A DNA stretch of 64,000 nucleotides from Bradyrhizobium sp. CB1650 (GTDB lineage Bacteria > Pseudomonadota > Alphaproteobacteria > Rhizobiales > Xanthobacteraceae): the NCBI RefSeq assembly GCF_029761915.1, contig NZ_CP121695.1, positions 5,237,501 to 5,301,500 on the forward strand, read 5' to 3'. The notes below the pieces were generated by a model, which made no database searches, was not told the DNA's origin, and saw only the letters and a list, made by a program, of their open reading frames with translations. How positions within the stretch are numbered: position 1 is the stretch's first letter; the number at the start of each line of letters is the position of its first letter. The translations under genes were made by a program, and so were the position numbers. Positions 17,241 through 25,632 of the stretch are shown piece by piece.

Positions 17241-18101
17241 TTATTCCGCCGATACCTTGGCGTGACGCTCGGAGGCGTCGAGTGCGACCGCGCTCATGCT
17301 GCGCCGGCGCCAGATGTAGCCGACGACCAGCACGACGATGACGCCGAGCGCGGCGCATAGATATTCGCCGCCTCCGCCGCCATGGGCGAATTGCGGCGGG
17401 ATGCGCAAGCCTGCGAGCATCGCATCCAGCGAGGCGCCTAACGGGCCGTCGAACAGCGTGTGCAGCTTCGGCTCGATGCCGGGATCGGTCGCGATCACCT
17501 CGCCGGCGATCCAGCCGAGCAGTGCCGCGCCCGCCCAGACCAGGACCGGGAGTTTTGCCAGGAGCGCCATGATCAGCGCGGCACCGGCGACGATCAGCGG
17601 CACGCTGATGGCAAGACCGAGGATCAGCAGCGGCACGCTGCCGTTGGCGGCGGCGGCCACTGCGATGACGTTGTCCAGGCTCATGACGATGTCGGCGATC
17701 ACGACAATCTGCACGGCCTGCCAGAGGTGTGAGGCCGACTCGACGCCCTCCTCGCCCTCCTCTTCCGGCACCAGGAGCTTCGCCGCGATCACGATCAGTG
17801 CGAGACCGCCGACCAGCTTGAGGTATGGCAGCGCCATCAGGCTCGCGACGATGCCCGTGAAGATGATCCGCAGCAGCACCGCGGCGCCGGCGCCGAGCAC
17901 CATGCCCCACAACCGGTGCCGCGGCTTCAGGCCACGGCAGGCGAGCGCGATCACCAGCGCGTTGTCGCCGGACAAGAGGATGTTGATCCAGATGATCTTG
18001 CCGACCGCAACCCAGAAGGTCGGTTCGGCCATCTCATTGCGGAACTGGGTGAAAACAGACCCGATGGTGGCGGGATCGAAGATCTGCCAAAGCCAGTTCA
18101 C
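17241..18101 (-). CDS. TerC/YjbE-family integral membrane protein
   Basis: A 286-residue inner-membrane protein with about seven helices. Family marks are ILLSGDNALVIALACRGL near the start and IVMSLDNVIAVAAAANG near the middle, both with the conserved acidic residue in a membrane helix (SGDN and SLDN). TerC-type proteins are linked to tellurite resistance and to Mn2+ export into the periplasm. The frame extends to 18200, but that part encodes the REP palindrome, so I start at GTG 18101, preceded by AAAGGA. The middle loop EEEGEEG is acidic and could bind metal. No tellurite operon partners are nearby, so manganese handling is the more cautious inference. Confidence 0.85.
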   Translation of the reverse strand: MNWLWQIFDPATIGSVFTQFRNEMAEPTFWVAVGKIIWINILLSGDNALVIALACRGLKPRHRLWGMVLGAGAAVLLRIIFTGIVASLMALPYLKLVGGLALIVIAAKLLVPEEEGEEGVESASHLWQAVQIVVIADIVMSLDNVIAVAAAANGSVPLLILGLAISVPLIVAGAALIMALLAKLPVLVWAGAALLGWIAGEVIATDPGIEPKLHTLFDGPLGASLDAMLAGLRIPPQFAHGGGGGEYLCAALGVIVVLVVGYIWRRRSMSAVALDASERHAKVSAE

Positions 18102-18127
18102 AACGCGTCCTTTCGCCCCGTCGACAA

Positions 18128-18172
18128 AGCATGATCCGCAAAAGTGCAGCGGCTTTCCGAAAAGATCATGCT
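18128..18172. repeat. REP-like palindrome, GAGCATGATC type, copy 2 (diverged)
   Basis: AGCATGATC and GATCATGCT arms with imperfect inner pairing (CCGCAAAAGTGCAGCGGCTTT). It sits between terC and ndk and is clearly related to the copy at 17184-17228. Confidence 0.75.
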
Positions 18173-18183
18173 CAAACAATAGA

Positions 18184-18214
18184 CCAAAGCGCGATGACAT
18201 TCATCGCGCTTTGG
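18184..18214 (-). terminator. Terminator hairpin after ndk
   Basis: Perfect 14-bp arms (18184-18197 and 18201-18214) with a three-base loop, 15 bp beyond the ndk stop. In the ndk direction it is followed by TCTATTGTTTG, a weak U-rich tract. Confidence 0.65.
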
Positions 18215-18229
18215 CTTGCCGGCTGAAGA

Positions 18230-18652
18230 TCAGCCGACAATCTCGTTGCCCGAGAAGAACTGCGCGATCTCGATCACCGCCGTCTCCGGCGCGTCCGAGC
18301 CGTGCACGGAGTTCTCGCCGATCGACTTGGCGTAGAGCTTGCGGATGGTCCCGTCGGCCGCCTTCGACGGATCGGTCGCGCCCATCACCTCGCGATATTT
18401 GGCGATCGCGCCCTCGCCTTCCAGCACCTGCACCACGACCGGAGCCGAGGTCATGAAGTCGACGAGTTCGCCGAAGAACGGGCGCGCCTTGTGGACGGCA
18501 TAGAAGGTCTCGGCCTGGCCCTTGGTCATGCGGATGCGCTTCTGGGCGACGATGCGCAGGCCCGCCTTCTCGATCACGGCATTGACCGCGCCGGTCAGGT
18601 TACGCTCGGTCGCGTCGGGCTTGATGATCGAGAAGGTGCGTTCAATCGCCAT
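18230..18652 (-). CDS. ndk: Nucleoside diphosphate kinase
   Basis: A 140-residue NDK that balances NTP pools by phosphate transfer through a histidine. It starts with the standard [15 protein letters not shown] and carries the catalytic His in [12 protein letters not shown] (around residue 117). Length matches the bacterial family. ATG 18652 is chosen because the longer frame upstream is unrelated. Monocistronic: a strong hairpin follows it and a 309-bp gap precedes it. Confidence 0.97.
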   Translation of the reverse strand: MAIERTFSIIKPDATERNLTGAVNAVIEKAGLRIVAQKRIRMTKGQAETFYAVHKARPFFGELVDFMTSAPVVVQVLEGEGAIAKYREVMGATDPSKAADGTIRKLYAKSIGENSVHGSDAPETAVIEIAQFFSGNEIVG

Positions 18653-18961
18653 GATTCTTGTCCTTGAGGAAAAGCGGTGTGTGAAGTTGCGGGGCTTATA
18701 TCGGCGCCTTCGCGGAACGGCAAGCGACCGCCAAAGGGGCCGCGCGCGCGCTTCGCCGCAGGACCTGGGGCCGAGGATTCCGGCATGGATTACGACAATT
18801 TCATCCAGATGAACCAAATCTGCAGGTCCCGTCAGGGTTCGGTTCAGCCTTCCTGCCCTAGGCTCTCATCCATCGAAACCAAGCCTCCTTTCGAGGCAGA
18901 CCGTTTCGGCGGCCTTTCCATCGACGCGCAGGCCCGCGCCGGCAGTTTTGAGGAGATCACC
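18653..18961. other. 309-bp intergenic region between divergent ndk and small exported gene
   Basis: Holds the two divergent promoters. Apart from GAGGAGATC, the ribosome binding site of the next gene, I see no repeat, operator or RNA I can support. Confidence 0.4.
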
Positions 18962-19216
18962 ATGTTGAGGAAACTTTCGCTTGCCGCAGTCGCCGCGGTC
19001 GCGCTGGGTGCCGCGCTGGCGCCGACCTCCGCCTCCGCACATTGGCACGGCGGCTGGGGCTGGCACGGCGGCGGCTGGCACCACGGCTACGGCTGGGGCG
19101 CACCGCGCTTCTATGCCGGCGGCCCCGTCTCCTACGGCTATGGCGGCTGCTATGCGCGCCGGCTGGTCCCGACTCCCTGGGGGCCCCGCTGGCGGCTGAT
19201 CAACCGCTGCTACTAA
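18962..19216 (+). CDS. Small exported Gly/His/Trp-rich protein
   Basis: An 84-residue secreted protein. A signal peptide (KLSLAAVAAVALGAALAPTSASA, cut after ASA) is followed by HWHGGWGWHGGGWHHGYGWG, a run of Gly, His and Trp, and a short Cys-bearing tail (GGCYARRLVPTPWGPRW...NRCY). GAGGAG precedes the ATG. Similar short proteins are common in Bradyrhizobium but have no agreed function; the His run could bind metal. It is followed by a strong terminator, so it is a single-gene unit. Confidence 0.8.
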   Translation: MLRKLSLAAVAAVALGAALAPTSASAHWHGGWGWHGGGWHHGYGWGAPRFYAGGPVSYGYGGCYARRLVPTPWGPRWRLINRCY

Positions 19217-19264
19217 GTCCGACAGCACCTTCCCAAGGTACCGCCCCCCAGGTACCTTCCAAGA

Positions 19265-19297
19265 GAAGCCCCGGCGTCTCCCCCGCGCCGGGGCTTC
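19265..19297 (+). terminator. Intrinsic terminator after small exported gene
   Basis: GAAGCCCCGGCG pairs with CGCCGGGGCTTC over 12 bp with a nine-base loop, then GTATTTGTT. Confidence 0.8.
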
Positions 19298-19426
19298 GTA
19301 TTTGTTGATACTGACGGCATTAACACAATTTTTACTAGAATGCCCGGCAGTCCCTGCAGGGGCGAAACAAATTTGCGGTCAGTGACTTGGTAGGGTGTCG
19401 TTAATTTGAAGCAACGGAACTCTGCG

Positions 19427-19606
19427 ATGGCTGGTGTTTTCGCCAATGACAGCGAACAGATCGATCGGCGCACCAGTCGCGCGATTTGCGATGCCGTGGG
19501 CGAGCGGCTGCAGCAGAGCCTTCGCCCCGAGCCCCGACTGACGTCGCATCTCGAGCATCTTTTGGACGAGCTGAAGAAGCGAGACCGAGAGGGCGGCTCG
19601 CACTAA
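19427..19606 (+). CDS. Small hypothetical protein, 59 residues
   Basis: A short helical protein (MAGVFANDSEQIDRR...LLDELKKRDREGGSH). It lies 56 bp before the ABC-F gene on the same strand, with no gene opposite it. The frame can begin at TTG 19406, but ATG 19427 is simpler. The mix of charged and Leu residues is compatible with one or two amphipathic helices. I do not recognise the family; being alone in the gap and in line with its neighbour is the main support. Confidence 0.5.
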   Translation: MAGVFANDSEQIDRRTSRAICDAVGERLQQSLRPEPRLTSHLEHLLDELKKRDREGGSH

Positions 19607-19662
19607 CGGGCAAGCCTGGAAAAACGGGTTGCGTTCGCGCCGCCTTGCGGTGACAAGGCCGC

Positions 19663-21525
19663 ATGCTGTCCATCACCGACCTTTCGGTCCGGCTCGCCGG
19701 GCGCCTCCTGATCGACCAGAGTTCCGTGCAGATCACGCCCGGATCGCGTGTGGGTCTGGTCGGGCGCAACGGCACCGGCAAATCGACGCTGTTCAAGGTG
19801 ATTCGCGGCGAGCTCGCTGCCGAACATGGAACGGTGACATTGCCGCCGCGCTGGCGTGTCGGCAGCCTCGCGCAGGAGGCGCCGAACGGACCGGAGAGCC
19901 TGATCGAGGTCGTGCTCAGGGCCGATCTCGAACGCGACGCGCTGCTCTCCGAAGCCGAGAGTGCCAGCGATCCGCACCGGATCGCCGAGATCCAGACCCG
20001 CCTCGTCGACATCGACGCCCATTCGGCGCCGAGCAGAGCCGCCGCGATTCTCTCCGGTCTCGGCTTCTCGGCCGCTGACCAGGCCCGTTCCTGCGCGGAA
20101 TTCTCCGGCGGCTGGCGCATGCGCGTCGCACTGGCCGCGACCCTGTTTGCGGCCCCTGACCTGCTCCTGCTCGACGAGCCAACCAACTATCTGGATCTCG
20201 AAGGCACGCTGTGGCTGGAGGACCATCTGGCGCATTACCCGCGCACGGTGATCGTGATCAGCCACGACCGCGACCTGCTCGAAAGCTCGGTCGACCAGAT
20301 CCTGCATCTGGAGCGCGGCAAGCTCACGCTCTATCGCGGCTCCTACTCGTCCTTCGAAGAGCAGCGCGCCGCGCGCGAGCTGCTCGATGCCAAGCAGGTC
20401 AAGCGGCAGGAGGCCGAACGCGCGCGTCTGCAGGCCTTCGTCGACCGCTTCAAGGCCAAGGCCTCGAAGGCACGCCAGGCGCAGTCGCGCGTCAAGATGC
20501 TCGAGCGGCTGAAGCCGATCACGGCGCTCGTGACCGAGGACGTGCACGAGATCAGCTTTCCTGCACCGGACAAGATGCTGTCGCCACCGATCATCGCGGT
20601 CGACAACGTCTCGGTCGGCTACGATCCGGCAACGCCGGTGCTGGGCCGCGTCACCTTGCGCATCGACAATGACGACCGCATCGCGCTGCTGGGCGCCAAC
20701 GGCAACGGCAAGTCGACGCTGGTCAAGCTGCTCGCCGGCCGCCTTGCGCCGTTCTCGGGCAAGGTCACGCGCGCCGACAAGCTGTCGATCGCCTATTTCG
20801 CGCAGCATCAGCTCGACGAATTGAACGAGGACGCCTCCGCCTACGATCATGTCCGCAAGCTGATGGGTGATGCGCCCGAGGCCAAGGTGCGGGCCCGCGC
20901 CGGCGCGATCGGTTTTTCCGGCAAGGCCGCGGACACCAAGGCCGGAAAACTGTCGGGCGGCGAGAAGGCGCGGCTGCTGCTGGGCCTTGCGACCTTCTTC
21001 GGCCCCAACATGATCATCCTGGACGAGCCGACCAACCATCTCGACATCGACAGCCGCGCCGCGCTCGCGGAGGCCATCAACGAGTTTCCCGGCGCGGTCA
21101 TCATGGTCTCGCACGACCGCTACCTGATCGAGGCCTGCGCCGAGCGGCTCTGGATCGTCGCCGATCGCACCGTGACGAATTACGACGGCGATCTCGACGA
21201 ATACCGCCGCCTGGTACTGTCATCGCGTAATGCTGAGCCGGCGGCCCGCGAGCGCAGCGCCGCGAGCGAGAAGCCTCAGCGCGCCAGGAACGACAATCGC
21301 GGCTGGCTCAAGAAGCGCATCGCGGAGGCCGAAGCCGAGATCGCCCGCATCGGTGAGATCATCACGAAAATCGACACCGCACTGGCACTGCCCGACATCT
21401 TCACCCGCGATCCCAAACAGGCCGCGCAACTCTCCAAGGCGCGCGCCAACGCCGCGGAGGCGCTGGAGCGCGCGGAAGAGCAATGGCTCGAGGCGAGCGC
21501 GCAATTTGATGAAGCGGCGGGATAG
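19663..21525 (+). CDS. ABC-F family ATPase (Uup/YheS-like)
   Basis: A 620-residue soluble protein with two ABC domains and no membrane segments. Domain 1 has Walker A GRNGTGKST and Walker B LLLLDEPTNYLDLEG with the variant signature FSGGWRMRVALA. A linker of about 80 residues rich in Lys, Arg and Gln follows. Domain 2 has GANGNGKST, LSGGEKARLLLG and ILDEPTNHLDIDS. A C-terminal coiled coil (from about residue 540) resembles the tail of Uup. ABC-F proteins act on the ribosome in translation or its rescue. This looks like a housekeeping member, not an antibiotic-resistance type, though sequence alone cannot exclude it. Confidence 0.93.
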   Translation: MLSITDLSVRLAGRLLIDQSSVQITPGSRVGLVGRNGTGKSTLFKVIRGELAAEHGTVTLPPRWRVGSLAQEAPNGPESLIEVVLRADLERDALLSEAESASDPHRIAEIQTRLVDIDAHSAPSRAAAILSGLGFSAADQARSCAEFSGGWRMRVALAATLFAAPDLLLLDEPTNYLDLEGTLWLEDHLAHYPRTVIVISHDRDLLESSVDQILHLERGKLTLYRGSYSSFEEQRAARELLDAKQVKRQEAERARLQAFVDRFKAKASKARQAQSRVKMLERLKPITALVTEDVHEISFPAPDKMLSPPIIAVDNVSVGYDPATPVLGRVTLRIDNDDRIALLGANGNGKSTLVKLLAGRLAPFSGKVTRADKLSIAYFAQHQLDELNEDASAYDHVRKLMGDAPEAKVRARAGAIGFSGKAADTKAGKLSGGEKARLLLGLATFFGPNMIILDEPTNHLDIDSRAALAEAINEFPGAVIMVSHDRYLIEACAERLWIVADRTVTNYDGDLDEYRRLVLSSRNAEPAARERSAASEKPQRARNDNRGWLKKRIAEAEAEIARIGEIITKIDTALALPDIFTRDPKQAAQLSKARANAAEALERAEEQWLEASAQFDEAAG

Positions 21526-21620
21526 CCTTGGTTGGGGGCCTCCGGACTCTGCCGATTGAGGCTCCCATCAAAATTTGAAAAACAACCCCATGCAAAGTAG
21601 AGGTGTTATAATACCTCACC

Positions 21621-22949
21621 CTACGGGCCCAACTTTGCTTCCGGAAAGCGGAGGCACATCGTCGTGCCAACTCCGGCCCGCGAGCTGACGACCAGCTCCC
21701 CGCCGTGAGCGGCCATGATCTCTTGAACAATCGGCAGGCCAAGGCCGGCGCCTTCGCCGTTGCCGGACTGAAACGGCTCGATGATCTCGTGCTCGGCGCC
21801 GCATGGGAAGCCTCCGCCGTCATCACGGATCGAAATGCTGCCACGGCTTAGATTGGCCGTAATACGTTGCGCGCCGCGCGCGTGGATCAACGCGTTGCCG
21901 ACGAGATTGGCGAGCGCGCTGCGAATGGCGGCCTCGACTCCCTGGACGATGAACGGGCCCTCCTCGGCCCGTTCCAGCGAGAGCTCGATTTCGGAGTCCA
22001 GGGCCGAAGGACTGAAATCTGCAAGCACTTCGAGTGCCACGACGGAGAGATCGATTGGCCGTTTCTCGATTGCATGATTTTGCAGACGGGCAAGGTCCAG
22101 CATGGCCGAGACGAGCGACGTCAGGCGGCGGACGTCGCTCACCAGCTCCACCTTCAGCGCCGGTTCGGATACCTCCTCGATCTTCGCGCGCAGAAGCGTC
22201 AGCGGCGTTCTCAATTGATGGGCGGCGTTGCCGAGGAAGCGGCGTTGCATCTTGATATAGGCGTCGATCTCGCCGAAGGCGCGGTTCAGGGCCTCGACCA
22301 GCGGTTTCAATTCGCCCGGGACTTCCGACAACGATATGGAGCCTTGCGGTGCCGCGGGATCGATTGCGAGCGCCAGCCGCGTCACCCGGTCGATGCTCCG
22401 TGAAACGAAACGCGCGGCCAGCATGGCGCCGATCGCAACAGTCGTCGTGAAGGCCAGCGCAAGCAACGCGAAGGGAAAGATATTGCGGGAAATGAACGTC
22501 GCTACTTCTTGGCCAAAGCGGGGCTGAGGGTCTCCGATCATCATCGCCAGTTGCAACGGCTCCCTTCGTACGACCGCGAGGCAGAACGTCCTGTCCTTAC
22601 CCAGTGTGTTGAACGCGGCAAAGCCAGCGGGTCCGGCATAGGGGAACGCGAAGGGAAGGCCCGTCGGTCTGCGTTCGCGGCCGAACTCGTCGACCTGATC
22701 GCCGTAGGATACGACGTACCAAAGTTTCGGGCTGCTCGATTTCAACTCCTCAAGAGCGCTGGTCGAGCGGATGCTCAGAGAGCGGCCGTCGACCACAATG
22801 GCGCGATCGAGGATGGCTGCGGCGACCTGGCAGGAGGCGTCACGAGCATGCGTGTGATACCTCCAGACGACGATACCGAAGAGGATGAGGAAGATAGCTG
22901 TCGCCACAATGCCGAGCGACACCGCGAAGGTTCGGGCGATCGAGGTCAT
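21621..22949 (-). CDS. Sensor histidine kinase (EnvZ/TctE-like)
   Basis: A 442-residue membrane kinase: TM1 (residues about 7-28), a periplasmic region of about 125 residues, TM2 (FPFALLALAFTTTVAIGAML), a HAMP-like linker, the HisKA phosphoacceptor in FLGNAAHQLRTPLTLL, and the catalytic domain with N box NLVGNALIHA, G1 RDDGGGFP and G2 GEGAGLGLPI. Its start overlaps the end of the response regulator by four bases, so kinase and regulator are coupled. The signal is unknown. An MipA/OmpV-type outer-membrane gene lies divergent to the pair and is its likely target. Confidence 0.93.
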   Translation of the reverse strand: MTSIARTFAVSLGIVATAIFLILFGIVVWRYHTHARDASCQVAAAILDRAIVVDGRSLSIRSTSALEELKSSSPKLWYVVSYGDQVDEFGRERRPTGLPFAFPYAGPAGFAAFNTLGKDRTFCLAVVRREPLQLAMMIGDPQPRFGQEVATFISRNIFPFALLALAFTTTVAIGAMLAARFVSRSIDRVTRLALAIDPAAPQGSISLSEVPGELKPLVEALNRAFGEIDAYIKMQRRFLGNAAHQLRTPLTLLRAKIEEVSEPALKVELVSDVRRLTSLVSAMLDLARLQNHAIEKRPIDLSVVALEVLADFSPSALDSEIELSLERAEEGPFIVQGVEAAIRSALANLVGNALIHARGAQRITANLSRGSISIRDDGGGFPCGAEHEIIEPFQSGNGEGAGLGLPIVQEIMAAHGGELVVSSRAGVGTTMCLRFPEAKLGP

Positions 22950-23626
22950 TGACGCTTTACCATGCGCAGGATGTAGCCGATGCCTCGCATGCTGCGGATT
23001 TCGACGTCGCTGCCGAGCTCGGTCAGCCTCCTGCGTAATCTGGACACTTGCGCCTCGAGCGTGTTGGATTCGATCTCGTCGTCGAAGCCGTAGATCTCTT
23101 CGATCAGCGCAGCGCGGGTAATGACGCGGTCCCGGCGCATCAGGAGGGCGGCAAGGATCAGGGCCTCGCGTCGACGCAGCAGGACGCGGCTGTCCGCGAC
23201 GATGGCTTCATTGCTGCCGAGATGCAGTTCGACGTTGCCGAATGAAAGCACCGACGGAGCAAGCTGACGCGGGCGCCGCAGCACGGCGCGCACCCGGGCG
23301 ATCAACTCCTGCGGCTCGAACGGCTTGCCGAGATAGTCGTCCGCACCGCCGTTGAGACCCTCTATCACGTCTTCCTTGGCGTCCTTTGCTGTCAGCATGA
23401 TAATCGCCGGTCGCTCAGGCAATTGACCTAGTGCCGCGACAATCTCGAGAGCATCCCCATCGGGGAGCATCCGGTCGACGATCGCAAGATCATATTTGAA
23501 GCCCTCGAGTGCCTGCTTCGCGTCCGCGATCGATCCGACGACATCGACGATGCCGTGCAACTGCCCGAGCAACCGACTGATATACCGGCCGATCTGCGGT
23601 TCATCTTCGATCACGAGGGAACGCAC
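22946..23626 (-). CDS. OmpR/PhoB-family response regulator
   Basis: A 226-residue regulator with a receiver domain (acidic IEDEP, phospho-acceptor Asp in IVDRMLPDGD, Thr in MLTAKD, Lys in LGKPFEPQEL) and a winged-helix DNA-binding domain (TRAALIEEIYGFDDEIESNTLEAQVSRLRRRL, ending MRGIGYIL). OmpR-type proteins bind pairs of direct repeats with about one helical turn spacing; exactly such pairs lie between this gene and the divergent mipA-like gene. Upstream, it is separated from that gene by 337 bp. Confidence 0.94.
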   Translation of the reverse strand: MRSLVIEDEPQIGRYISRLLGQLHGIVDVVGSIADAKQALEGFKYDLAIVDRMLPDGDALEIVAALGQLPERPAIIMLTAKDAKEDVIEGLNGGADDYLGKPFEPQELIARVRAVLRRPRQLAPSVLSFGNVELHLGSNEAIVADSRVLLRRREALILAALLMRRDRVITRAALIEEIYGFDDEIESNTLEAQVSRLRRRLTELGSDVEIRSMRGIGYILRMVKRQ

Positions 23627-23807
23627 GCTGGTAGTCCTTCAATCGAGGAGCGATTGATTCTCGATCGAGACACTCCTCTTGCCGATTTCTCGCGGTTCGG
23701 CTCGCGCACAGGCTCCTTTAAGGCAGCCAGGTTGGCGAATGCAAGGCGGGGACTAAGAGGCCGACCGCCGTCGACGCGCAAAGCTCAGCGTGCGAGCCCG
23801 CCTCAGG

Positions 23808-23829
23808 CAATGTTGGGGCAATGTTGGTC
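23808..23829. promoter_or_regulatory. Tandem 11-bp repeat pair 1, candidate response-regulator site
   Basis: CAATGTTGGGG followed at once by CAATGTTGGTC, two direct repeats with an 11-bp period. The arrangement matches head-to-tail binding by OmpR/PhoB-type dimers. It lies in the gap between the regulator gene and the MipA-type gene. Confidence 0.55.
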
Positions 23830-23876
23830 GTAACTGGCAGGCGCACATCGAGTCCGGTGGGGCACGGTTCGGCCGG

Positions 23877-23898
23877 CAATCTTGGGGCAACGTTGCCG
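23877..23898. promoter_or_regulatory. Tandem 11-bp repeat pair 2, candidate response-regulator site
   Basis: CAATCTTGGGG followed by CAACGTTGCCG, the same 11-bp periodic motif 69 bp after pair 1 and 66 bp before the mipA-like start. Copies 1 and 3 differ by one base. Confidence 0.55.
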
Positions 23899-23963
23899 AA
23901 ACACATGGTGTGGACCCTAACCACACCAGCCGACCTCGGGACATCGGAGGTCAGAGGCCCGCA

Positions 23964-24854
23964 ATGAAGTATCTCGACGAAGCCGCCCTCCACCGCGCGA
24001 GCGGTGGGCAGCGGTTGGTGACCGCTTCGCTTGCCGCACTTGGTACCATGGTGGCGATCTTTCAACCGGCGAGAGCCCAGACCGCATTCACCCTTCCGGC
24101 GCCGCCGTTCGAGCTGCCCGTGCTGCCATCGGTGTCGGGAAACTGGACGGCCACGGTCGGCATCGGGGGCGAGTACCGTCCCGATTTCCAGGGATCGAAG
24201 AACCGGATGCTCAGTCCGATTCCGATCTTTTCCATTCGCCGCGCCGGGTCGATGCAGGAGTTTCGCGGCCCTCGTGACAGCGCCAGCATTTCGCTGATCG
24301 ATTTTGGTGACCTCCGCGCCGGTCCCGCCGTCAAATTCGTGCCGGAACGAAAGAGCAGCGATCATTCCGAGCTGAACGGCTTGGGCGACGTCAAGGCGAC
24401 ATTCGAGCTCGGCGGGTTCGTCGAATATTACCCGGTCGACTGGCTTCGCCTGCGCAGCGAACTGCGTCAGGGCATAGGAGGCCATAAGGGGACCGTGGCT
24501 GACGTCTCTGCTGATTTCATCGTACCGCTGATCGACAGGCTCACCATCTCGGCGGGACCGCGCTTCACCTGGAAGAGCACGAAAGCGGTCGCGCCGTATT
24601 TTGGCGTCGATGCCGTGCAGTCGCTCGCGTCCGGATTGCCGGCCTTCGACGCAAAGGGAGGTGCTTACTCCGTTGGCTTCGGTAGCCAGGTCTCTTACCG
24701 GATCAATCCGCAGTGGGAAGTCCACGCTTATGTCGAATACGAGAAGCTGCTTGGCGACGCCGCAAACAGTCCGCTCGTGACGCTCCGTGGTTCGTCAAAC
24801 CAGACCACTTTCGGCCTTGGCGCCTCCTATTCGTTCGACTTCAAGATCCGATAA
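23964..24854 (+). CDS. MipA/OmpV-family outer-membrane protein
   Basis: A 296-residue exported beta-barrel. After an N-terminal stretch and the hydrophobic LVTASLAALGTMVAIFQPARA signal, the mature part starts QTAFTLPAPP. The family marks are GNWTATVGIGGEYRPDFQGSK near the start, LRQGIGGHKG in the middle and a barrel C-terminus ending GLGASYSFDFKIR. MipA/OmpV proteins are outer-membrane proteins of poorly defined role, often next to two-component systems. ATG 23964 follows GGAGG. The start codon lies after the paired 11-bp repeats, so I infer control by the divergent regulator. Confidence 0.87.
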   Translation: MKYLDEAALHRASGGQRLVTASLAALGTMVAIFQPARAQTAFTLPAPPFELPVLPSVSGNWTATVGIGGEYRPDFQGSKNRMLSPIPIFSIRRAGSMQEFRGPRDSASISLIDFGDLRAGPAVKFVPERKSSDHSELNGLGDVKATFELGGFVEYYPVDWLRLRSELRQGIGGHKGTVADVSADFIVPLIDRLTISAGPRFTWKSTKAVAPYFGVDAVQSLASGLPAFDAKGGAYSVGFGSQVSYRINPQWEVHAYVEYEKLLGDAANSPLVTLRGSSNQTTFGLGASYSFDFKIR

Positions 24855-24860
24855 GCAAGC

Positions 24861-25598
24861 ATGCGCAAGATCATCCTCTGTGTCAGCCTTGCGATCGCAT
24901 CCGTGTCTCTGAGCGCCGCCGCGGCGTTCGAGACGCGCGCGACACGTTTGCAAGCGATCAAGACCGTTGGCGTCATCTCGGCCATCGGCGACGAGATAAG
25001 CGTGACACGCGCCGGGTTAACCCCCTTGAGCAAGTCCGATCAGAGCGCGTCGGTCGGATCCTGGGGACTGGATGATTTGGTCGTCCAGCAGGCGACTACG
25101 CTGTTGAACGGACGCTTTCGCGTGCAGCCAGTGAGCTATTCACGCGGTGCATTTGCAGCAATCAGTGAATCGGCGGTTGCTCCCGTCAATCTCATACGTG
25201 GCGACCCGTTCAAGGCGTTGGTTCGCACCGATGTCGCGCCGCAGGGGCTCGACGCCTACATCGTGATTACGCGAGCGAAATCAAAACTCGGCACTGGCCG
25301 GAACGTCGAGGGGATTGGTTTTGCCGAATATCGAACGTTGCTCGCATCCTACGGAGTCATCCACGCGCTCTACGAAGTCCGCGTGATCGACGGCAAGACG
25401 TTCGACGTGATCGAGAAGAGAGCGGCTTCCCCGCTCGGCAATGCCGAGATCCTGAGGCTTGCGGGCCCAAGCCGCACTGTCGACGACGCTTTCGAAGGCC
25501 CGGCTGCAGGCGAGAGGTTGCGTGCCGCGATTGCTGACCTCATCACGCGCAGTCTACCGCTCACGCTTGGCGACATGCACCTGACAGATGCGCAGTAG
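24861..25598 (+). CDS. Secreted hypothetical protein, partner of MipA-like protein
   Basis: A 245-residue protein with a clear signal peptide (MRKIILCVSLAIASVSLSAAAA). The mature part alternates strands and helices: KTVGVISAIGDEISVTRAG near the start, LDAYIVITRAKSK in the middle, and YEVRVIDGKTFDVIEKRAA towards the end. The gene begins six bases after the MipA-like stop, so both are made from one mRNA. I do not recognise the family. Its co-expression suggests a periplasmic or surface partner of the barrel. Confidence 0.8.
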   Translation: MRKIILCVSLAIASVSLSAAAAFETRATRLQAIKTVGVISAIGDEISVTRAGLTPLSKSDQSASVGSWGLDDLVVQQATTLLNGRFRVQPVSYSRGAFAAISESAVAPVNLIRGDPFKALVRTDVAPQGLDAYIVITRAKSKLGTGRNVEGIGFAEYRTLLASYGVIHALYEVRVIDGKTFDVIEKRAASPLGNAEILRLAGPSRTVDDAFEGPAAGERLRAAIADLITRSLPLTLGDMHLTDAQ

Positions 25599-25632
25599 TT
25601 GCAGCCAAAAAGGAAGAATGTCGCGCTTTCGC

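Noticed and set aside
18102..18200. N-terminal extension of TerC
   Set aside because: The extra codons translate the REP-like palindrome at 18128-18172; a well-placed GTG with AAAGGA begins the family-like part.
19603..21114. 503-codon frame opposite the ABC-F gene
   Set aside because: Shadow of the ABC-F coding strand, with no family motif.
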